Notes: generated from the letters alone by a model not told the origin. A stretch of 64,000 nucleotides of DNA from Streptomyces zhaozhouensis (GCF_900230195.1 NZ_OCNE01000012.1:62001-126000), one strand, 5' to 3'; shown: positions 26,462 through 34,683, counted from the stretch's first letter. Made by a program: numbers and translations.

Positions 26462-26944
26462 TCAGCCGAGCGCCTGCTCCTCGGGCTCGGTGGGGATCTC
26501 CGTCGCCGGGGAGGGCTCGACCAGCCAGTCCGGGTCGGTCTGGGCGCTCCACCACTTCCAGGCGACGAGCGCGCCGCCGGCCACCAGCCCCATCAGCCCG
26601 AGCCGCCTGACCATCCGCCCGTTCCTCGCCTTCCGGCGCCGACGGCGGGCGGTGTGCCGGATCTCCTCGGCCGTGAGGTCGCCGCGGAGCGCGGCGACGG
26701 CGGCGGCCGAACGCAGCGCCGCCTTCTCCCGCGCGGGGCCGGCGGCCAGCCGGGCCTGCTCCACGCGGGGGACCCACTGCTCCTCATACTGTCGCCGGGC
26801 CTGGGTAGCAGCCCGAGAGGCGCGAGGGGCCACGTAGGCACGGGCCTGGTGCGCGTAGCGTGCGGCGTTCTCCCTGGCGGAGAGCGCGTAGGGAAGCACC
26901 GCGTCGCCCGCCTGTCGAACAGTTGCCTTCCCGTTCCGGGTCAC
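26462..26944 (-). CDS. DUF5324-like membrane protein
   Basis: A 160-aa actinobacterial protein of unknown function. The N-terminal 100 residues are helical and rich in Ala, Arg and Tyr (SARENAARYAHQARAYVAPRASRAATQARRQYEEQW). An Arg/Lys cluster then precedes one TM helix (about 113-130, LGLMGLVAGGALVAWKWW) and an acidic C terminus. This fits the DUF5324 family as I remember it. The start is GTG with AAGGAGG at good spacing. It is divergent from the cyclophilin gene. Confidence 0.7.
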   Translation of the reverse strand: MTRNGKATVRQAGDAVLPYALSARENAARYAHQARAYVAPRASRAATQARRQYEEQWVPRVEQARLAAGPAREKAALRSAAAVAALRGDLTAEEIRHTARRRRRKARNGRMVRRLGLMGLVAGGALVAWKWWSAQTDPDWLVEPSPATEIPTEPEEQALG

Positions 26945-27129
26945 TGTTTTCGCCTCCTTGGTAATCTTTCGTGGCGGTTTCCCGCTGACTACTCCTCTTG
27001 TCCACTCGTGCGCAAATCATGCCGGGTACGCGGGGATTCAGCACGCGAAAGGGCCATCCGGGGGCATGGCGTGTCGGCGTTCCGTGGCAGGATCGGTGAC
27101 CGTCATTGAACGTAGACGGAAGGTAGATC

Positions 27130-27657
27130 GTGGCTGAGCAGCTCTATGCCACCCTGAAGACCAACCGAGGCGACATCGAGGTGCGGCTCTTCCCCGACCA
27201 CGCGCCGAAGACGGTCAAGAACTTCGTCGAGCTCGCCGAGGGCAAGCGCGAGTGGCTCAACCCGGCCACCGGGCAGAAGTCCACCGAGAAGCTCTACGAC
27301 GGCACGGTCTTCCACCGGGTGATCAGCGGCTTCATGATCCAGGGCGGCGACCCGCTGGGGAACGGCACCGGCGGCCCGGGATACAAGTTCCAGGACGAGT
27401 TCCACCCGGAGCTGTCCTTCGACCGCCCGTACCTGCTGGCCATGGCCAACGCGGGTCCCGGGACCAACGGCTCGCAGTTCTTCATCACCGTGTCGCCGAC
27501 CACCTGGCTGACCGGCAAGCACACCATCTTCGGCGAGGTCACCGGCGAGGCGGGGCAGAAGGTCGTGGACGCGATCGCCACCACCGCCACCGACCGCAAC
27601 ACCGACCGTCCGGTCGAGGACGTGGTGATCGAGTCGGTCACGATCGAGAGCCGCTGA
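27130..27657 (+). CDS. Cyclophilin-type peptidyl-prolyl isomerase
   Basis: A 175-aa single-domain cytosolic cyclophilin that catalyses cis-trans isomerisation of Xaa-Pro bonds. The active-site segments are FHRVISGFMIQGGDP (catalytic Arg), ANAGPGTNGSQFFITV and LTGKHTIFGEVTG (Trp/His region with W at TTWL). No signal peptide. The start is GTG after GGAAGG. It is followed by a terminator and then the rhomboid gene. Confidence 0.95.
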   Translation: MAEQLYATLKTNRGDIEVRLFPDHAPKTVKNFVELAEGKREWLNPATGQKSTEKLYDGTVFHRVISGFMIQGGDPLGNGTGGPGYKFQDEFHPELSFDRPYLLAMANAGPGTNGSQFFITVSPTTWLTGKHTIFGEVTGEAGQKVVDAIATTATDRNTDRPVEDVVIESVTIESR

Positions 27658-27684
27658 CCGGAAGTCCGCTTTCCGGGAACGAAT

Positions 27685-27716
27685 CCGGCCCCCTGTCCGT
27701 AGGATCAGGGGGCCGG
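27685..27716 (+). terminator. Terminator after the cyclophilin gene
   Basis: A perfect 11-bp stem (CCGGCCCCCTG at 27685-27695 with CAGGGGGCCGG at 27706-27716), a 10-base loop, then TCTCTCAT. It begins 28 bases after the stop. Confidence 0.85.
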
Positions 27717-27757
27717 TCTCTCATCGGCTCGGGGCACGCCAGCGGGGAAGGGACACC

Positions 27758-28636
27758 ATGGCCCAGCAGCATCCGCAGCCGGGGCTCGCCCGCTGCTACC
27801 AGCACCAGGACCAGGAGACCGGCGTCCGCTGCACCCGCTGCGACCGCCCGATCTGCCCCTCCTGCATGGTGGAGGCCGCCGTCGGCTACCAGTGCCCGCG
27901 GTGCGTGCGCGGCGCCGCCGGCGCCACCAGGGCCGCCCGTCCCAGGACGCTGGCCGGCGGCCGCGTCACCGGGGACGCGGGGATCGTCACCAAGATCCTG
28001 CTCGCGATGAACGCGGTCGTCTTCCTCGCGGTGCTGGCGCGCGGCGACGAGATGGTGATCGACCTCGGGATGCTCGGCTACGCGACGGACGGCGGCACGT
28101 TTCTCGCGCCGAACTGGATCGGCGTGGCCGACGGCGAGTGGTACCGCCTGCTGACCTCGGCCTTCCTCCACCAGGAGATCTGGCACTTCGGGTTCAACAT
28201 GCTGGGCCTGTGGCTGCTGGGGCCGCCGCTGGAGAGCGCGCTCGGCCGCGTGCGCTTCGTGGCGCTGTACCTGCTCTCGGCGCTCGCCGGCTCCACCCTG
28301 TCCTTCGTGCTGGCCGACCAGACCCAGCTCTCGCTGGGCGCCTCGGGCGCGATCTTCGGCCTCTTCGGCGCCACGGCGGTGCTCGCCCGCCGGCTCCGTT
28401 ACGACATGCGACCGATCCTGCTGCTGCTCGCGGTCAACCTGGTGATCACCTTCGCCTGGTCGGCGATCGCCTGGCAGGCGCACATAGGCGGACTGGTCGC
28501 CGGCGTCGTGATCGCGAGCGGGCTGGTCTGGGCTCCCCGCCGGCTGCGGCTCCCGGTGCAGATCACCGTCTGCGCGCTGGTCGCGCTCACCCTCCTGGTC
28601 ACGTGCCTGATACGCGCGAACCAGCTGGTGGGCTGA
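27758..28636 (+). CDS. Rhomboid-family intramembrane serine protease with N-terminal zinc finger
   Basis: A 292-aa membrane protease. The N terminus is a B-box-like zinc-binding segment (CYQHQDQETGVRCTRCDRPICPSCM...CPRC). Six or so TM helices follow from about residue 82. Catalytic Ser is in LGASGAIFGLFGA and catalytic His in AWQAHIGGLVAG; the HFGFNMLGLWLLG helix carries the conserved HxxxN. Substrates are unknown. The DnaA-box cluster lies directly downstream. Confidence 0.93.
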   Translation: MAQQHPQPGLARCYQHQDQETGVRCTRCDRPICPSCMVEAAVGYQCPRCVRGAAGATRAARPRTLAGGRVTGDAGIVTKILLAMNAVVFLAVLARGDEMVIDLGMLGYATDGGTFLAPNWIGVADGEWYRLLTSAFLHQEIWHFGFNMLGLWLLGPPLESALGRVRFVALYLLSALAGSTLSFVLADQTQLSLGASGAIFGLFGATAVLARRLRYDMRPILLLLAVNLVITFAWSAIAWQAHIGGLVAGVVIASGLVWAPRRLRLPVQITVCALVALTLLVTCLIRANQLVG

Positions 28637-28650
28637 GCCTAAGGTCAGAC

Positions 28651-28828
28651 TTATCCACAGCCGGTGGAGGATCTTGTGCACCCTGTGGACGACTCGCGAC
28701 CCTCACCGTCACGACGGGCGTTTCCGCAGGAGAACAGGGGTGCGAGGGGTTCGAACGCGGGCGCGGCGCGCCGCAGAACACACAGGGTTATCCACAGATC
28801 TTGCGATGTTCAAGCAACCTGTGGATAA
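28651..28828. promoter_or_regulatory. Cluster of DnaA boxes outside oriC
   Basis: Three perfect TTATCCACA boxes: 28651-28659 (+), 28788-28796 (+) and 28820-28828 (-). Degenerate ones (CTGTGGACG around 28681, TTGTGCACC around 28674) lie between. They fill the 226-base gap between the rhomboid and crgA genes, about 20 kb from oriC. DnaA-box clusters near oriC that titrate DnaA have been described in S. coelicolor; equivalence to those is inference. Confidence 0.75.
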
Positions 28829-28862
28829 CCCTGGTGAGGAGAGCCGCCGGACGCGCGTCCGG

Positions 28863-29126
28863 TCATTTCCACTGGGTGGAGACCACGAACCCCAGCGCGA
28901 TGAAGCCGAAGCCGACCACGATGTTCCAGTCGCCCAGCGCACCGATCGGCAGGTCCGCCTTGGTCATGTAATAGACCACGATCCAGGCCAAGCCGATACC
29001 GAACAGCGCCAGCATCAGGGGGGCGACCCAGCTGCGCCCCGAACGCATGTCGAGCTTCGTCGTCGCCCGCTTCTCCGGGGGCGCGTAGCTGTCGTCCTTC
29101 TTCTTACGGACCCGAGACTTCGGCAC
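28863..29126 (-). CDS. crgA: Cell division inhibitor CrgA
   Basis: An 87-aa two-TM membrane protein that coordinates septation and FtsZ ring formation in actinomycetes. The sequence is typical: a basic N terminus (MPKSRVRKKKDDSY), SWVAPLMLALFGIGLAWIVVYY as TM1, LPIGALGDWNIVVGFGFIALGFVVSTQWK as TM2. Length matches the Streptomyces family. It is divergent from the DUF881 gene, and DnaA boxes lie just beyond its 3' end. Confidence 0.97.
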   Translation of the reverse strand: MPKSRVRKKKDDSYAPPEKRATTKLDMRSGRSWVAPLMLALFGIGLAWIVVYYMTKADLPIGALGDWNIVVGFGFIALGFVVSTQWK

Positions 29127-29247
29127 GAGAGAGACTCCTGTCGATCGCGCTGCGCAAGGCGCTACCTGGTCGCGCTCCGAAGCGCGTAGCTGTGGGATCG
29201 TCGGCTAGCGTAGTCCTTCCGCGGCTGTTTAAGGAGACCAGGGTACG

Positions 29248-29994
29248 GTGAGGAATTTCCCCTTCCGCCGGGCCCGGCTCGGCACGGTCGCCGTCTTCGC
29301 CCTGGCGGGGCTCCTCTTCTGGGTGAGCTTCACCGTCTCGCGCGGCAACAACATCCGCACCGACGACTCCCTGCTCCAGATGTCCGACCTCATCCGGGAG
29401 CGGGAGCGTGGCAACGACGCCCTGGAGTCGTCGGCGGCCCGGCTCCGTTCCGAGGTGGAGGCCCTCACCGAACGGGACGCCGGCGCCGACCCCGAGCAGT
29501 CGCTGCGGCTGGACGCCACCGAGACCGCCGCCGGGCTGCACGAGCTGACCGGCCCCGGGCTCACCGTGACCCTCACCGACGCCCCGGCGGACGCCGAGCC
29601 GCTGGTACCCGGCGCCCCCGAGCCGACCCCCAACGACCTGGTCATCCACCAGCAGGACCTCCAGGCGGTGGTGAACGCCCTGTGGGCGGGCGGCGCGGAC
29701 GGGGTGCGCGTCATGGACCAGCGGCTGATCTCCACCAGCGCGGTGCGCTGCGTCGGCAACACCCTGATCCTCCAGGGCCGGCTCTACTCCCCGCCGTACA
29801 CCGTCACCGCCGTCGGCTCCACCGACCGCCTGCGTTCCGCGCTCGACGAGTCCCCCGCGCTGCGCAACTACCGGCAGTACGTGGACGCCTACGGCCTCGG
29901 CTGGGACGTCGCCGAGCACGGCTCGGTCACCCTCCCCGGCTACGAGGGCGGCGTCGCGCTGCGGCACGCCGAGCCACTGGAGCCCGGGGACTGA
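29248..29994 (+). CDS. DUF881 membrane-anchored protein
   Basis: A 248-aa protein with an N-terminal TM helix (about 9-31), a short coiled coil (RERERGNDALESSAARLRSEVEALTE) and a C-terminal DUF881 domain with LTGPGLTVTLTDA, NDLVIHQQDLQAVVNALWAGGADGVRVMDQRL and TLILQGRLYSPPYTVTAVG. DUF881 proteins are common beside crgA and division genes in actinobacteria; their role is unclear. The GTG start follows AAGGAGA. A 21-base direct duplication overlaps its stop. Confidence 0.88.
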   Translation: MRNFPFRRARLGTVAVFALAGLLFWVSFTVSRGNNIRTDDSLLQMSDLIRERERGNDALESSAARLRSEVEALTERDAGADPEQSLRLDATETAAGLHELTGPGLTVTLTDAPADAEPLVPGAPEPTPNDLVIHQQDLQAVVNALWAGGADGVRVMDQRLISTSAVRCVGNTLILQGRLYSPPYTVTAVGSTDRLRSALDESPALRNYRQYVDAYGLGWDVAEHGSVTLPGYEGGVALRHAEPLEPGD

Positions 29995-30016
29995 CGCCGG
30001 GAGCCCGGGGATTGAC
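29980..30016. repeat. Short tandem duplication at the DUF881 stop
   Basis: GAGCCCGGGGACTGAC at 29980-29995 and GAGCCCGGGGATTGAC at 30001-30016, a 21-base period with one difference inside the 16-base unit. The first copy contains the TGA stop. Confidence 0.6.
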
Positions 30017-30093
30017 AACGAGCCCCGCGCGCCCGTGCGCCGTCGTCGTACGCTTGGGGCACGCGGCGTCGCACGAGATGGGGACGGGAAGCC

Positions 30094-30273
30094 ATGTACG
30101 GGTGGATCTGGCGACACCTGCCGGGCAACACGCTGGTCCGGGCGGTGCTCGCGCTGGCTCTGGCGCTCGGCGTGGTCTACCTGCTCTTCCAGTACGTCTT
30201 CCCGTGGGCCGAGCCGCTGCTGCCCTTCAACGACGTGACCGTGGACGACGCCCAAGGGGGGACCGACAGGTGA
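30094..30273 (+). CDS. Small membrane protein (59 aa)
   Basis: A short gene easily missed by length cut-offs. It encodes MYGWIWRHLPG, a single TM helix (about residues 14-36, VRAVLALALALGVVYLLFQYVF) and an acidic tail (NDVTVDDAQGG). Its stop overlaps the pabA start as GTGA, which argues strongly that it is real and co-translated with pabA. I remember similar small proteins at this position in Streptomyces; no function is known to me. Confidence 0.8.
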   Translation: MYGWIWRHLPGNTLVRAVLALALALGVVYLLFQYVFPWAEPLLPFNDVTVDDAQGGTDR

Positions 30274-30926
30274 GCGCCACCCGCATCCTGGTCGTGGACA
30301 ACTACGACAGCTTTGTCTACAACCTCGTCCAGTACCTCTACCAACTCGGTGCCGAGTGCGAGGTATCGCGCAACGACGCGGTCGAGACCGGTCATGTCGC
30401 CGAGGGCGGCTTCGCCGGGGTGCTGATCTCCCCCGGGCCCGGCACCCCCGAGCGGGCCGGAGTCAGCGTCCCGATGGTGCGGCACTGCGCGGAGAACGGA
30501 GTGCCGGTCTTCGGCGTCTGCCTCGGGATGCAGGCGATGGCCGCCGCCTACGGCGGGGTCGTCGGCCGGGCGCCCGAGCTGCTGCACGGCAAGACCTCCG
30601 AGGTGGTCCACGACGGCTCCGGCGTCTTCGAGGGACTGCCCTCGCCGCTGACGGTCACCCGCTACCACTCGCTGGCCGCCGAGGAGCCGCGGCTGCCCCC
30701 GGAGTTGCTGGTCACCGCCCGCGCGGGCGACGTGGTGATGGGCCTGCGCCACCGTGAACTCGCGGTGGAGGGCGTGCAGTTCCACCCCGAGTCCGTGCTC
30801 ACCGAGGGCGGCCACCGGATGCTCGCCAACTGGCTGGCGCGCTGCGGCGACGCCGGCGCCGTGACGCGATCCCACGGGCTCGCCCCGATCGTGGGCCGGA
30901 CGGGCCAGCAGGAGCCGGCGGCGTGA
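30270..30926 (+). CDS. pabA: Glutamine amidotransferase, anthranilate/aminodeoxychorismate synthase component II
   Basis: A 218-aa class I glutaminase that supplies ammonia to chorismate-using synthases, for folate (PabA) or tryptophan (TrpG). It starts ILVVDNYDSFVYNLVQYL. The nucleophile Cys is in FGVCLGMQAMAAAYGG, and the His-Glu pair is in GVQFHPESVLTEGG. No component I is adjacent, so which pathway it serves cannot be settled; in Streptomyces this locus is usually annotated as either. The GTG start overlaps the small membrane protein, and its stop overlaps the first sortase gene. Confidence 0.9.
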   Translation: MSATRILVVDNYDSFVYNLVQYLYQLGAECEVSRNDAVETGHVAEGGFAGVLISPGPGTPERAGVSVPMVRHCAENGVPVFGVCLGMQAMAAAYGGVVGRAPELLHGKTSEVVHDGSGVFEGLPSPLTVTRYHSLAAEEPRLPPELLVTARAGDVVMGLRHRELAVEGVQFHPESVLTEGGHRMLANWLARCGDAGAVTRSHGLAPIVGRTGQQEPAA

Positions 30927-32395
30927 ACACGTCGCGCCCGGGGGCGGGCGCGGAGTGGGACCCCCAGCGGGAGCCCTACGCGGACGACCCGTACCTGGCG
31001 GGAGAGCGGGGCGGCTATCCGGCGGACCCGTACCAGGCGGCCGTCGACGCGCTCAACGACCCGTTGGGCGACCCGCTCCCCGGCCAGCGGCCACCGGGGC
31101 CCGTGACCGACATCCCCGGCGACGGTTACCCGGCGCACGGGCCGGCACGGGTCCACGGCGGCCAGGGCGGGCACGAGGCGTACGGGGGCCAGCCGGGCGA
31201 CGGCTACCCGGCGGGGCCGGGGGAGTTCGCGCACGGGAACCACCCCCCGGGCAACCTCGCGCCGGAGGGATACGACTACGAACCGCCGTTCGACGCCCCC
31301 GGCGGGCGACGGCCCGCGCGGGAACCGGACCCCGAGACCATGGGGCTCCAGGTGCCGTCGCGCGACGCCGGGGAGCACGACCCGGAGACCGTGGGGCTCC
31401 GGCGCCCCGACGACCTGCGCCCGCGTGCCGGGACGCCGGCCGAGGACGGCCCGTCGGCGCCCGAGGGCGGCGGCCGGGCGGCGCGCAGGCGCGCGGCGCA
31501 GCGCGCGGCGGAGCCCGAGCCGGCGGCCGCCGGCGGGCGCGCGGCCCGGCGCAGGGCCGCGAAGGGCGGCGGGCGCCGGGGCGGGGCCGAGCCGGCGGCC
31601 GCGTCCGCCGCGACCGCCGCGACCGCCGAGGCGGAGCCCGAGGTCACCGGAGGCCGCGCGGCGCGCCGCAAGGCGGCGAAGGCCGCGGCCAAGGCCGCCA
31701 AGCAGACCGGCACCGCGATCAGCAACTTGATCGGCGAACTCTTCATCACCACCGGCGTGTTGCTGCTGCTCTTCGTCGTCTACCAGTTGTGGTGGACCAA
31801 CTACGAGGCGCGGGCCCACGCCAACAAACAGGCCACCGAGCTGGAGGAGCGCTGGAACTCCGGGGGCGACGGGGAGCGGGAGGAGAACCGCGACCCCGGC
31901 GTCTTCTCGGCGGGCGAGGGGTTCGCGATCCTCTACCTGCCGACGTTGGACGTGCGGGTCCCGGTGGCCGAGAGCGTCGACCCGGCGAGCGTGCTGGACA
32001 ACGGCATGGTGGGGCACTACACGGAGGAGGACGGCCTTCCCACGGCGATGCCCTGGGACGAGGAGGGCAACTTCGGCCTGGCCGGCCACCGCAACACCCA
32101 CGGCGAGCCGTTCCGCTACATCAACAACCTGGAGCCGGGCGACCCGATCGTCATCGAGACGGAGAGCACCTACTACACGTACGAGATGCGCAGCCGGCTC
32201 GACTCGACCTCGCCGTCCAACATCGAGGTGCTCGACCCGGTGCCCGAGCAGGGCGGTTTCGCGGAACCGGGCCGCTACATCACGCTCACCACGTGCACCC
32301 CGGAGTTCACCTCGACCTACCGGCTGATTGTCTGGGGAGAGCTGGCCGAGGAGAGCCCCCGTTCGGAGGGGAAGCCGGACGCCCTCGTCAACTGA
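30923..32395 (+). CDS. Class E sortase (first of two)
   Basis: A 490-aa membrane transpeptidase that anchors surface proteins to the wall. The first 260 residues are cytosolic, disordered and charged, with RAARRRAAQRAAEPE-like repeats. One TM helix (about 272-292, LFITTGVLLLLFVVYQLWW) follows. The sortase domain carries the catalytic His in FGLAGHRNTHG, Cys in YITLTTCTPEF and Arg in STYRLIVWG. Class E sortases prefer LAxTG signals (known for Streptomyces SrtE). The GTG start overlaps the pabA stop by four bases. A second sortase follows 69 bases later. Confidence 0.93.
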   Translation: MNTSRPGAGAEWDPQREPYADDPYLAGERGGYPADPYQAAVDALNDPLGDPLPGQRPPGPVTDIPGDGYPAHGPARVHGGQGGHEAYGGQPGDGYPAGPGEFAHGNHPPGNLAPEGYDYEPPFDAPGGRRPAREPDPETMGLQVPSRDAGEHDPETVGLRRPDDLRPRAGTPAEDGPSAPEGGGRAARRRAAQRAAEPEPAAAGGRAARRRAAKGGGRRGGAEPAAASAATAATAEAEPEVTGGRAARRKAAKAAAKAAKQTGTAISNLIGELFITTGVLLLLFVVYQLWWTNYEARAHANKQATELEERWNSGGDGEREENRDPGVFSAGEGFAILYLPTLDVRVPVAESVDPASVLDNGMVGHYTEEDGLPTAMPWDEEGNFGLAGHRNTHGEPFRYINNLEPGDPIVIETESTYYTYEMRSRLDSTSPSNIEVLDPVPEQGGFAEPGRYITLTTCTPEFTSTYRLIVWGELAEESPRSEGKPDALVN

Positions 32396-32398
32396 CCC

Positions 32399-32447
32399 AA
32401 GACGCGCCCGAAGACGCGACCGAAGACACGACGAAAGACGCGACGAC
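32399..32447. repeat. 12-base imperfect tandem repeat between the sortase genes
   Basis: About four imperfect copies of a CGAAGACGCGAC-like unit fill most of the 69-base intergenic gap. They resemble the acidic/charged coding repeats of the flanking genes and may be coding sequence lost by a shifted stop or start. Confidence 0.5.
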
Positions 32448-32464
32448 TGCGGAGGACACCGGCG

Positions 32465-33511
32465 GTGCCGGAGGACAAAGAGAACCCGACCCCCGAGGGG
32501 GAGGCCAGCGCCTCCGCCGGTGCGTCGGACGACAGGACCGACCAGACCGACCAGACCGACCGGCCGGACGCGCGCGACGAGCCGGACGCGCGCGACGAGG
32601 GGGACGACTCCCCGGAGAACGAACCCCCGGAGAACGAGGCGCCGCCCGCGGACGAGGACGCCCGCCAGGCCGACCGGACCGACGAGGCCGACCGGACCGA
32701 CCGGACCGACGAGGCCGACCAGACCAACCGGGCCGACGAGGCCGGGGACGCGTCCGATCCCGACGGGGGACCGGCGCCCCGCCCCGCCGGTCCGAGCCGC
32801 ACCAGGCGGCGCGTCGCCGCCGCCGTCGGCGTCTTCGGCGAACTCCTGATCACCGCCGGCGTCGTCCTCGGTCTCTTCGTCGTCTACTCGCTGTGGTGGA
32901 CCAACGTCATAGCCAACAAGGAAGCCTCCAGGGACAGCGACGCCGTGCGCGACAGCTGGGCCGCGCAGCCGGAGGAGGACGCCGACGACACCACGCCGCC
33001 CCGGGAGTTCGAGCCCGAGGACGGCATCGGCTTCCTGCACGTCCCGACCATGACCGGCAGCGAGATCCTGGTGAAGGAGGGCACCAACCCCGACACCCTC
33101 AACGGCGGCGTCGCCGGCTACTACACCGACCCGGTCGCCGCGGCCATGCCCTGGGACGAGGAGGGCAACTTCTCGATCGCCGCGCACCGCGACGGACACG
33201 GCGCGAAGTTCCACGACATCCAGGACGTCGAGGAGGGCGACCCGATCGTCTTCGAGACGAAGAACACCTGGTACATCTACCGCACCTACGCCGTACTGCC
33301 GGAGACCTCCAAGTACAACGTCGAGGTGCTGGACCCGATCCCCGAGGAGTCGGGCGCGACCGAGGCCAACAGGTACATCACGCTCACCACCTGCACCCCG
33401 GTCTTCACCTCCCGCCACCGCTACATCGTCTGGGGCGAACTGGAGCGCACCGAGCATGTGAACGCGGACCGCACGCCCCCCGAGGAGCTGCTGGCCGCCG
33501 CGGAGGACTGA
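32465..33511 (+). CDS. Class E sortase (second of two)
   Basis: A 348-aa paralogue of the preceding protein. Residues 1-110 are a strongly charged cytosolic tail with TDQTDQTD and RTDEADRTD repeats. The TM helix is about 120-145 (GELLITAGVVLGLFVVYSLWW). The catalytic domain has His in FSIAAHRDGHG, Cys in YITLTTCTPVF and Arg in SRHRYIVWG. The two catalytic domains are clearly related, so tandem duplication is likely, with the N-terminal tails diverging fast. The start is GTG; a better ribosome site is not seen. Confidence 0.92.
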   Translation: MPEDKENPTPEGEASASAGASDDRTDQTDQTDRPDARDEPDARDEGDDSPENEPPENEAPPADEDARQADRTDEADRTDRTDEADQTNRADEAGDASDPDGGPAPRPAGPSRTRRRVAAAVGVFGELLITAGVVLGLFVVYSLWWTNVIANKEASRDSDAVRDSWAAQPEEDADDTTPPREFEPEDGIGFLHVPTMTGSEILVKEGTNPDTLNGGVAGYYTDPVAAAMPWDEEGNFSIAAHRDGHGAKFHDIQDVEEGDPIVFETKNTWYIYRTYAVLPETSKYNVEVLDPIPEESGATEANRYITLTTCTPVFTSRHRYIVWGELERTEHVNADRTPPEELLAAAED

Positions 33512-33517
33512 CCCGGC

Positions 33518-34306
33518 TCAGCCCTGGTCGCGCGCCAGACCGCTGCCGTCGGCCTCCATGGAGTACCGCCAGCGTCCGTCGCCCACGAGGGCGAACTCGA
33601 TCCGCACGGGGCCGTTCCGGGCGCCGTCCTCGCCCCAGGTGCGCCGGACATGGATCTCGGTGGTCCCGGCCGGCTCCTCCCCGTTCTCGGCGACGTACTC
33701 CGCCGTCGCCCGCTCGTGCGCGGGCAGGATCTCGTCCCACGCCACCTCGTCCATCGAGAACTGCTGGCCCGCCGAGGACGGTTGGACGGCGTCGTTGCCC
33801 CGCCCCGCTTCGGTCACCTCGCCCTGCTGGTAGCCCCGCAGGCGCACCTGCCACTCGCCGGGTTCGACCGGCGCGCTCGCCCACACCGCCGACTCGTTGA
33901 TCGTCACCTCGGTGACCCGCCGATGCCCGGCACGGTCGCCGAGCGCGGCCAACGCGTCCTCCAGCGCTTGGGGCTCCCGCAGGTCGACGGTGGGCTTGTC
34001 GTCCCCGATCGCCCGCACGCCATCGACGACCTCCCCCCGGGACGGGTAGACGGCCAGCAGCAACCCCAGCGTCAGCACCAGCGCACGCCCGACAGCCGAA
34101 CCGGCCCCGCCCCTCCCCGGCAGCTCCAGCCTCCGCCCCGTCACCACCCGAGTGAGGACCCAGACCCCCGCCAGCGCCATCCCCACCAACGCCGGCCGGT
34201 TGTCGACTCCCGTGCCGCCGATGAAACGGGCGATCATGCCGCCGGCGATCAGCCCGACGCCGAGGAGCACGACAGCCGCCCCCAGCGGCCGCACCAAACG
34301 GTTCAT
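33518..34306 (-). CDS. Hypothetical membrane protein (262 aa)
   Basis: Not recognised. Three hydrophobic segments lie in the first 110 residues (LGAAVVLLGVGLIAGGMIARF, PALVGMALAGVWVLTRVV, AVGRALVLTLGLLLAVY). A soluble domain of about 150 residues follows, with INESAVWASAPVEPGEWQVRLRGY and a C-terminal beta-rich part (VRIEFALVGDGRWRYSMEADGSG). The layout suggests an extracytoplasmic C-terminal domain. The ATG at 34306 is the only good start. It is convergent with the second sortase, six bases apart. Confidence 0.65.
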   Translation of the reverse strand: MNRLVRPLGAAVVLLGVGLIAGGMIARFIGGTGVDNRPALVGMALAGVWVLTRVVTGRRLELPGRGGAGSAVGRALVLTLGLLLAVYPSRGEVVDGVRAIGDDKPTVDLREPQALEDALAALGDRAGHRRVTEVTINESAVWASAPVEPGEWQVRLRGYQQGEVTEAGRGNDAVQPSSAGQQFSMDEVAWDEILPAHERATAEYVAENGEEPAGTTEIHVRRTWGEDGARNGPVRIEFALVGDGRWRYSMEADGSGLARDQG

Positions 34307-34414
34307 GCCCCTATGCTGCCCGCGACGTTCCCCTACCGATCACGGAAACTCCCCCGCGACACCGTGGGCGGGGATGGTCGGCCCGGTGCCGACACGACGC
34401 CGGCACCGTCCGTG

Positions 34415-34462
34415 AAAAAAGCTCCCCTGCCCCGCGTTTCCGCAGGTCAGGAGAGCTTTCAC
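34415..34462 (-). terminator. Terminator of tRNA-Ala
   Basis: On the minus strand, GTGAAAGCTCTCCTG pairs with CAGGGGAGCTTTTTTC around a GC-rich inner hairpin, ending in a run of six T. It starts two bases after the tRNA 3' end. Confidence 0.8.
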
Positions 34463-34464
34463 AG

Positions 34465-34537
34465 TGGAGCCTAGGAGAGTCGAACTCCTGACATCCGCCA
34501 TGCAAAGACGGCGCTCTACCAACTGAGCTAAGGCCCC
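34465..34537 (-). tRNA. tRNA-Ala (TGC)
   Basis: 73 nt. The acceptor stem GGGGCCT pairs with AGGCTCC (one G-T pair), D-arm AGCTCAGTTGGTAGAGC, anticodon loop TTTGCAT (TGC), T-arm AGGAG-TTCGACT-CTCCT. CCA is not encoded. Confidence 0.97.
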
Positions 34538-34683
34538 TGGCGTGCCTTCGGGAAGGCCGTAGCCAAGATTACCCAATCTTCTCCCATGAGGCCGACCGGG
34601 TATCGCACCGGGGAAGACTCCCTCCGTAGGATGACGCGCAACTTCGCTCACGTGAAGCGATCAGGGGAGACAGGGGACACAGG

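Noticed and set aside
30012..30054. TTGACA as a -35 for the small membrane protein/pabA unit
   Set aside because: The only TA-like -10 (TACGCT) is about 31 bases away, too far for a standard promoter.
32510..32740. Short direct repeats in the second sortase gene as a CRISPR-like array
   Set aside because: Repeats are 6-12 bases, in frame, and encode TDQ/RTDEAD units; there are no spacers. No CRISPR array was seen anywhere in the window.
30662..33457. A 931-codon minus-strand frame over pabA and the sortases
   Set aside because: Shadow of three real plus-strand genes; Val/Gly/Arg repeats mirror the repeats in the sortase tails.
34645..34660. CACGTG-centred sequence as a parS site
   Set aside because: Only about 10 of 14 core bases match (CGCTCACGTGAAGC); too weak compared with the other sites.
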